Shown here: positions 4,623 through 5,708 of the stretch, in pieces | Layout of the letters: the number at the start of each line of letters is the position of its first letter | Numbering within the stretch: the first letter of the stretch is position 1 | NCBI GenBank assembly: GCA_026706225.1 | Contig: JAPOZE010000492.1 | Location: 1-5,708 of the forward strand | Direction of reading: 5' to 3' | Source of the DNA: Acidobacteriota bacterium | GTDB taxonomy: Bacteria > Acidobacteriota > Terriglobia > Versatilivoradales > Versatilivoraceae | DNA: 5,708 nt | Position numbers and translations under genes: made by a program | Notes under the pieces: generated by a model | The model's input: only the letters and a program-made list of their open reading frames with translations | Database searches by the model: none | What the model was told of the DNA's origin: nothing

Positions 4623-5708
4623 TCAGGAATTTGAGCGGCTGCCCCGGCTGCTGAACCGAAACTGTTTCTGCTGAATGAGCTGGTGGTAGGAGCCGAAGGG
4701 GTTTTTGCGGCGGTCGTCCAGCATGTCCAGGGGATCCTGGCCGTCCTGGCTTTCGTCCGGGAAGCGGCGCAGGGTGGCGTAGAGGGTGGAGCGGAGGGCG
4801 GGGGTGCGGCCGACCTCGCGGATGCGGCGGCGGAGGTCGCGGGGGCGGACCAGTTGGCCGTGGGGGGAGCCGGCGGCCGTTGAGATGCTTTCGTTCATCA
4901 GGGTTCCGCCGAAATCGTTGGCGCCGCTTTCGAGGCAGGCTTGGCCCAACTCGAGTCCCTCCTTGACCCAGGAGGCCTGGATATTGGGGATGTCGCGATT
5001 GAGGGCCAGGCGGGCGATGGCGTGCATTTTCAGCACCTCGTTTCGGCTGGCGCCGGCGCGGATTCCCGGGATTCGCCGGTCGGCGAACATGGGGGCCTCG
5101 GAATGGACGAAGCTGAGAGGCACGAACTCGGTAAAGCCGCCGCTGCGCCTCTGCAGGTCGCGCAGCAGCAGCAGGTGGCGAGCGCGGTGGCGCGGGGTTT
5201 CCAGGTGGCCGTACATGATGGTGGAACTGGTGCGGATTCCCAGGGAGTGAGCCGTGGTCACCACCTTGATCCACTGATCGGTGCTGATGCGCCCGGGGGC
5301 GATGATCTTGCGAACTCTGTCGTCGAGGATCTCGGCCGAGGTGCCCGGCAGACTGCCGATGCCGGCCTCTTTCAGTTCCCGCAGGTAGTCGTGGATGCTC
5401 AAGCGGGACTGCCTGGACCCGTAGAGGATCTCTTCCGGGGAAAAGGCGTGCAGGTGGATTGAGGGCGCCGCCTCCTTTACCGTCCGGCAGAGCTCGATGT
5501 AGTAGCGCCCGTCCATGCCGGGAGGAAGGCCCGCCTGGATGCAGACCTCGGAGGCGCCGTAGCGCTCCGCTTCCAGGGTCCGCCTGACGATTTCCTCGGG
5601 TGGGAGATGGTAGCCCTCGGTGCTGGCCGCGGTGCGGCTGAAGGCGCAGAAGCCGCATCGCTTGACGCAGACGTTGGTGAAGTTGATGTTGCGATTCACC
5701 ACGTAGGT
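4623..5708 (-). CDS. cofH: CofH, FO synthase subunit 2 (coenzyme F420 biosynthesis), partial at the N-terminus
   Basis: The visible 361 residues run from the window edge (TYVVNRN...) to the TGA at 4625-4623; the start lies beyond 5708. The GTG at 5702-5700 is an internal valine, not the start. The radical SAM cluster motif C-x3-C-x2-C is at visible residues 14, 18 and 21 (NVCVKRCGFCAFSR). Further CofH signatures are EVCIQAGLPPGMDG (55-68), HAFSPEEILYGS (87-98), GIGSLPGTSAEIL (116-128), STIMYGHLETP (162-172), FVPLSFVHSEAPM (195-207) and GGTLMNESISTAAGS (267-281). CofH joins a tyrosine-derived 4-hydroxybenzyl group to 5-amino-6-ribitylaminouracil. CofG then closes the ring to give FO, the deazaflavin of F420. 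The close relatives MqnC and MqnE (menaquinone by the futalosine route) lack this exact set, especially the MNESISTAAG segment. Whether it is a stand-alone CofH or the C-terminal half of a fused FbiC-type protein cannot be seen. The C-terminal DPLDMLDD and FGSYHQL stretch is normal for the family. Confidence 0.93.
   Translation of the reverse strand, partial: TYVVNRNINFTNVCVKRCGFCAFSRTAASTEGYHLPPEEIVRRTLEAERYGASEVCIQAGLPPGMDGRYYIELCRTVKEAAPSIHLHAFSPEEILYGSRQSRLSIHDYLRELKEAGIGSLPGTSAEILDDRVRKIIAPGRISTDQWIKVVTTAHSLGIRTSSTIMYGHLETPRHRARHLLLLRDLQRRSGGFTEFVPLSFVHSEAPMFADRRIPGIRAGASRNEVLKMHAIARLALNRDIPNIQASWVKEGLELGQACLESGANDFGGTLMNESISTAAGSPHGQLVRPRDLRRRIREVGRTPALRSTLYATLRRFPDESQDGQDPLDMLDDRRKNPFGSYHQLIQQKQFRFSSRGSRSNS

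Noticed and set aside
4683..5462. Several + strand open frames opposite cofH
   Set aside because: Low-complexity Gly/Ala/Val/Arg translations, typical of antisense frames of a GC-rich gene.
4519..5658. 379-codon open frame on the - strand overlapping cofH
   Set aside because: It is a shadow of cofH: its product is extremely rich in Pro, Arg and Gly with no motif, while cofH has all its family motifs.

Overview
The window is 5.7 kb of GC-rich bacterial DNA with six recognisable genes, two of them cut by the window edges. No rRNA, tRNA, CRISPR array, transposase or integrase is visible. The source is probably an Acidobacteriota-like or similar environmental bacterium. That rests on the combination of a DUF1501-type protein end, an FGE-family secreted protein, an orphan BrnA-type antitoxin and an F420-pathway CofH gene. 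It is an inference from gene content, not a phylogenetic result.

Left part (1-1320, + strand): the last 62 codons of a DUF1501/sulfatase-like protein are followed by a 241-base spacer. This spacer holds a long, nearly perfect inverted repeat (319-399). Next comes an exported protein of the formylglycine-generating-enzyme (FGE/SUMF1) fold. It keeps the structural motifs but has no cysteine pair at the expected catalytic position, so it is probably not a sulfatase-maturing enzyme.

Middle part (1334-2672, - strand): a BrnA-family antitoxin-like gene stands alone, with no room for a BrnT toxin beside it. It has its own promoter-like sequence with an exact TATAAT. Upstream of it lies a secreted Sel1-repeat protein with six repeats, one of them lengthened by a 21-bp internal tandem duplication.

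Right-centre (2673-3590): a small single-domain cupin gene on the + strand is flanked by two direct copies of an 80-bp repeat (2917-2996 and 3507-3586) that align without gaps at about 74% identity. The promoter-like region of the cupin gene is spanned by a perfect 8-bp inverted repeat. The right repeat copy also supplies the last eight codons and the stop of the convergent alpha/beta hydrolase gene.

Right part (3560-5708, - strand): cofH, a radical SAM enzyme of FO/coenzyme F420 biosynthesis, enters from the right edge. It is followed 100 bases later by a membrane-anchored or secreted alpha/beta hydrolase on the same strand. The two may be co-transcribed. The six genes do not form an obvious single pathway. 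The clearest biochemical statement is that the organism makes the F420 chromophore precursor.
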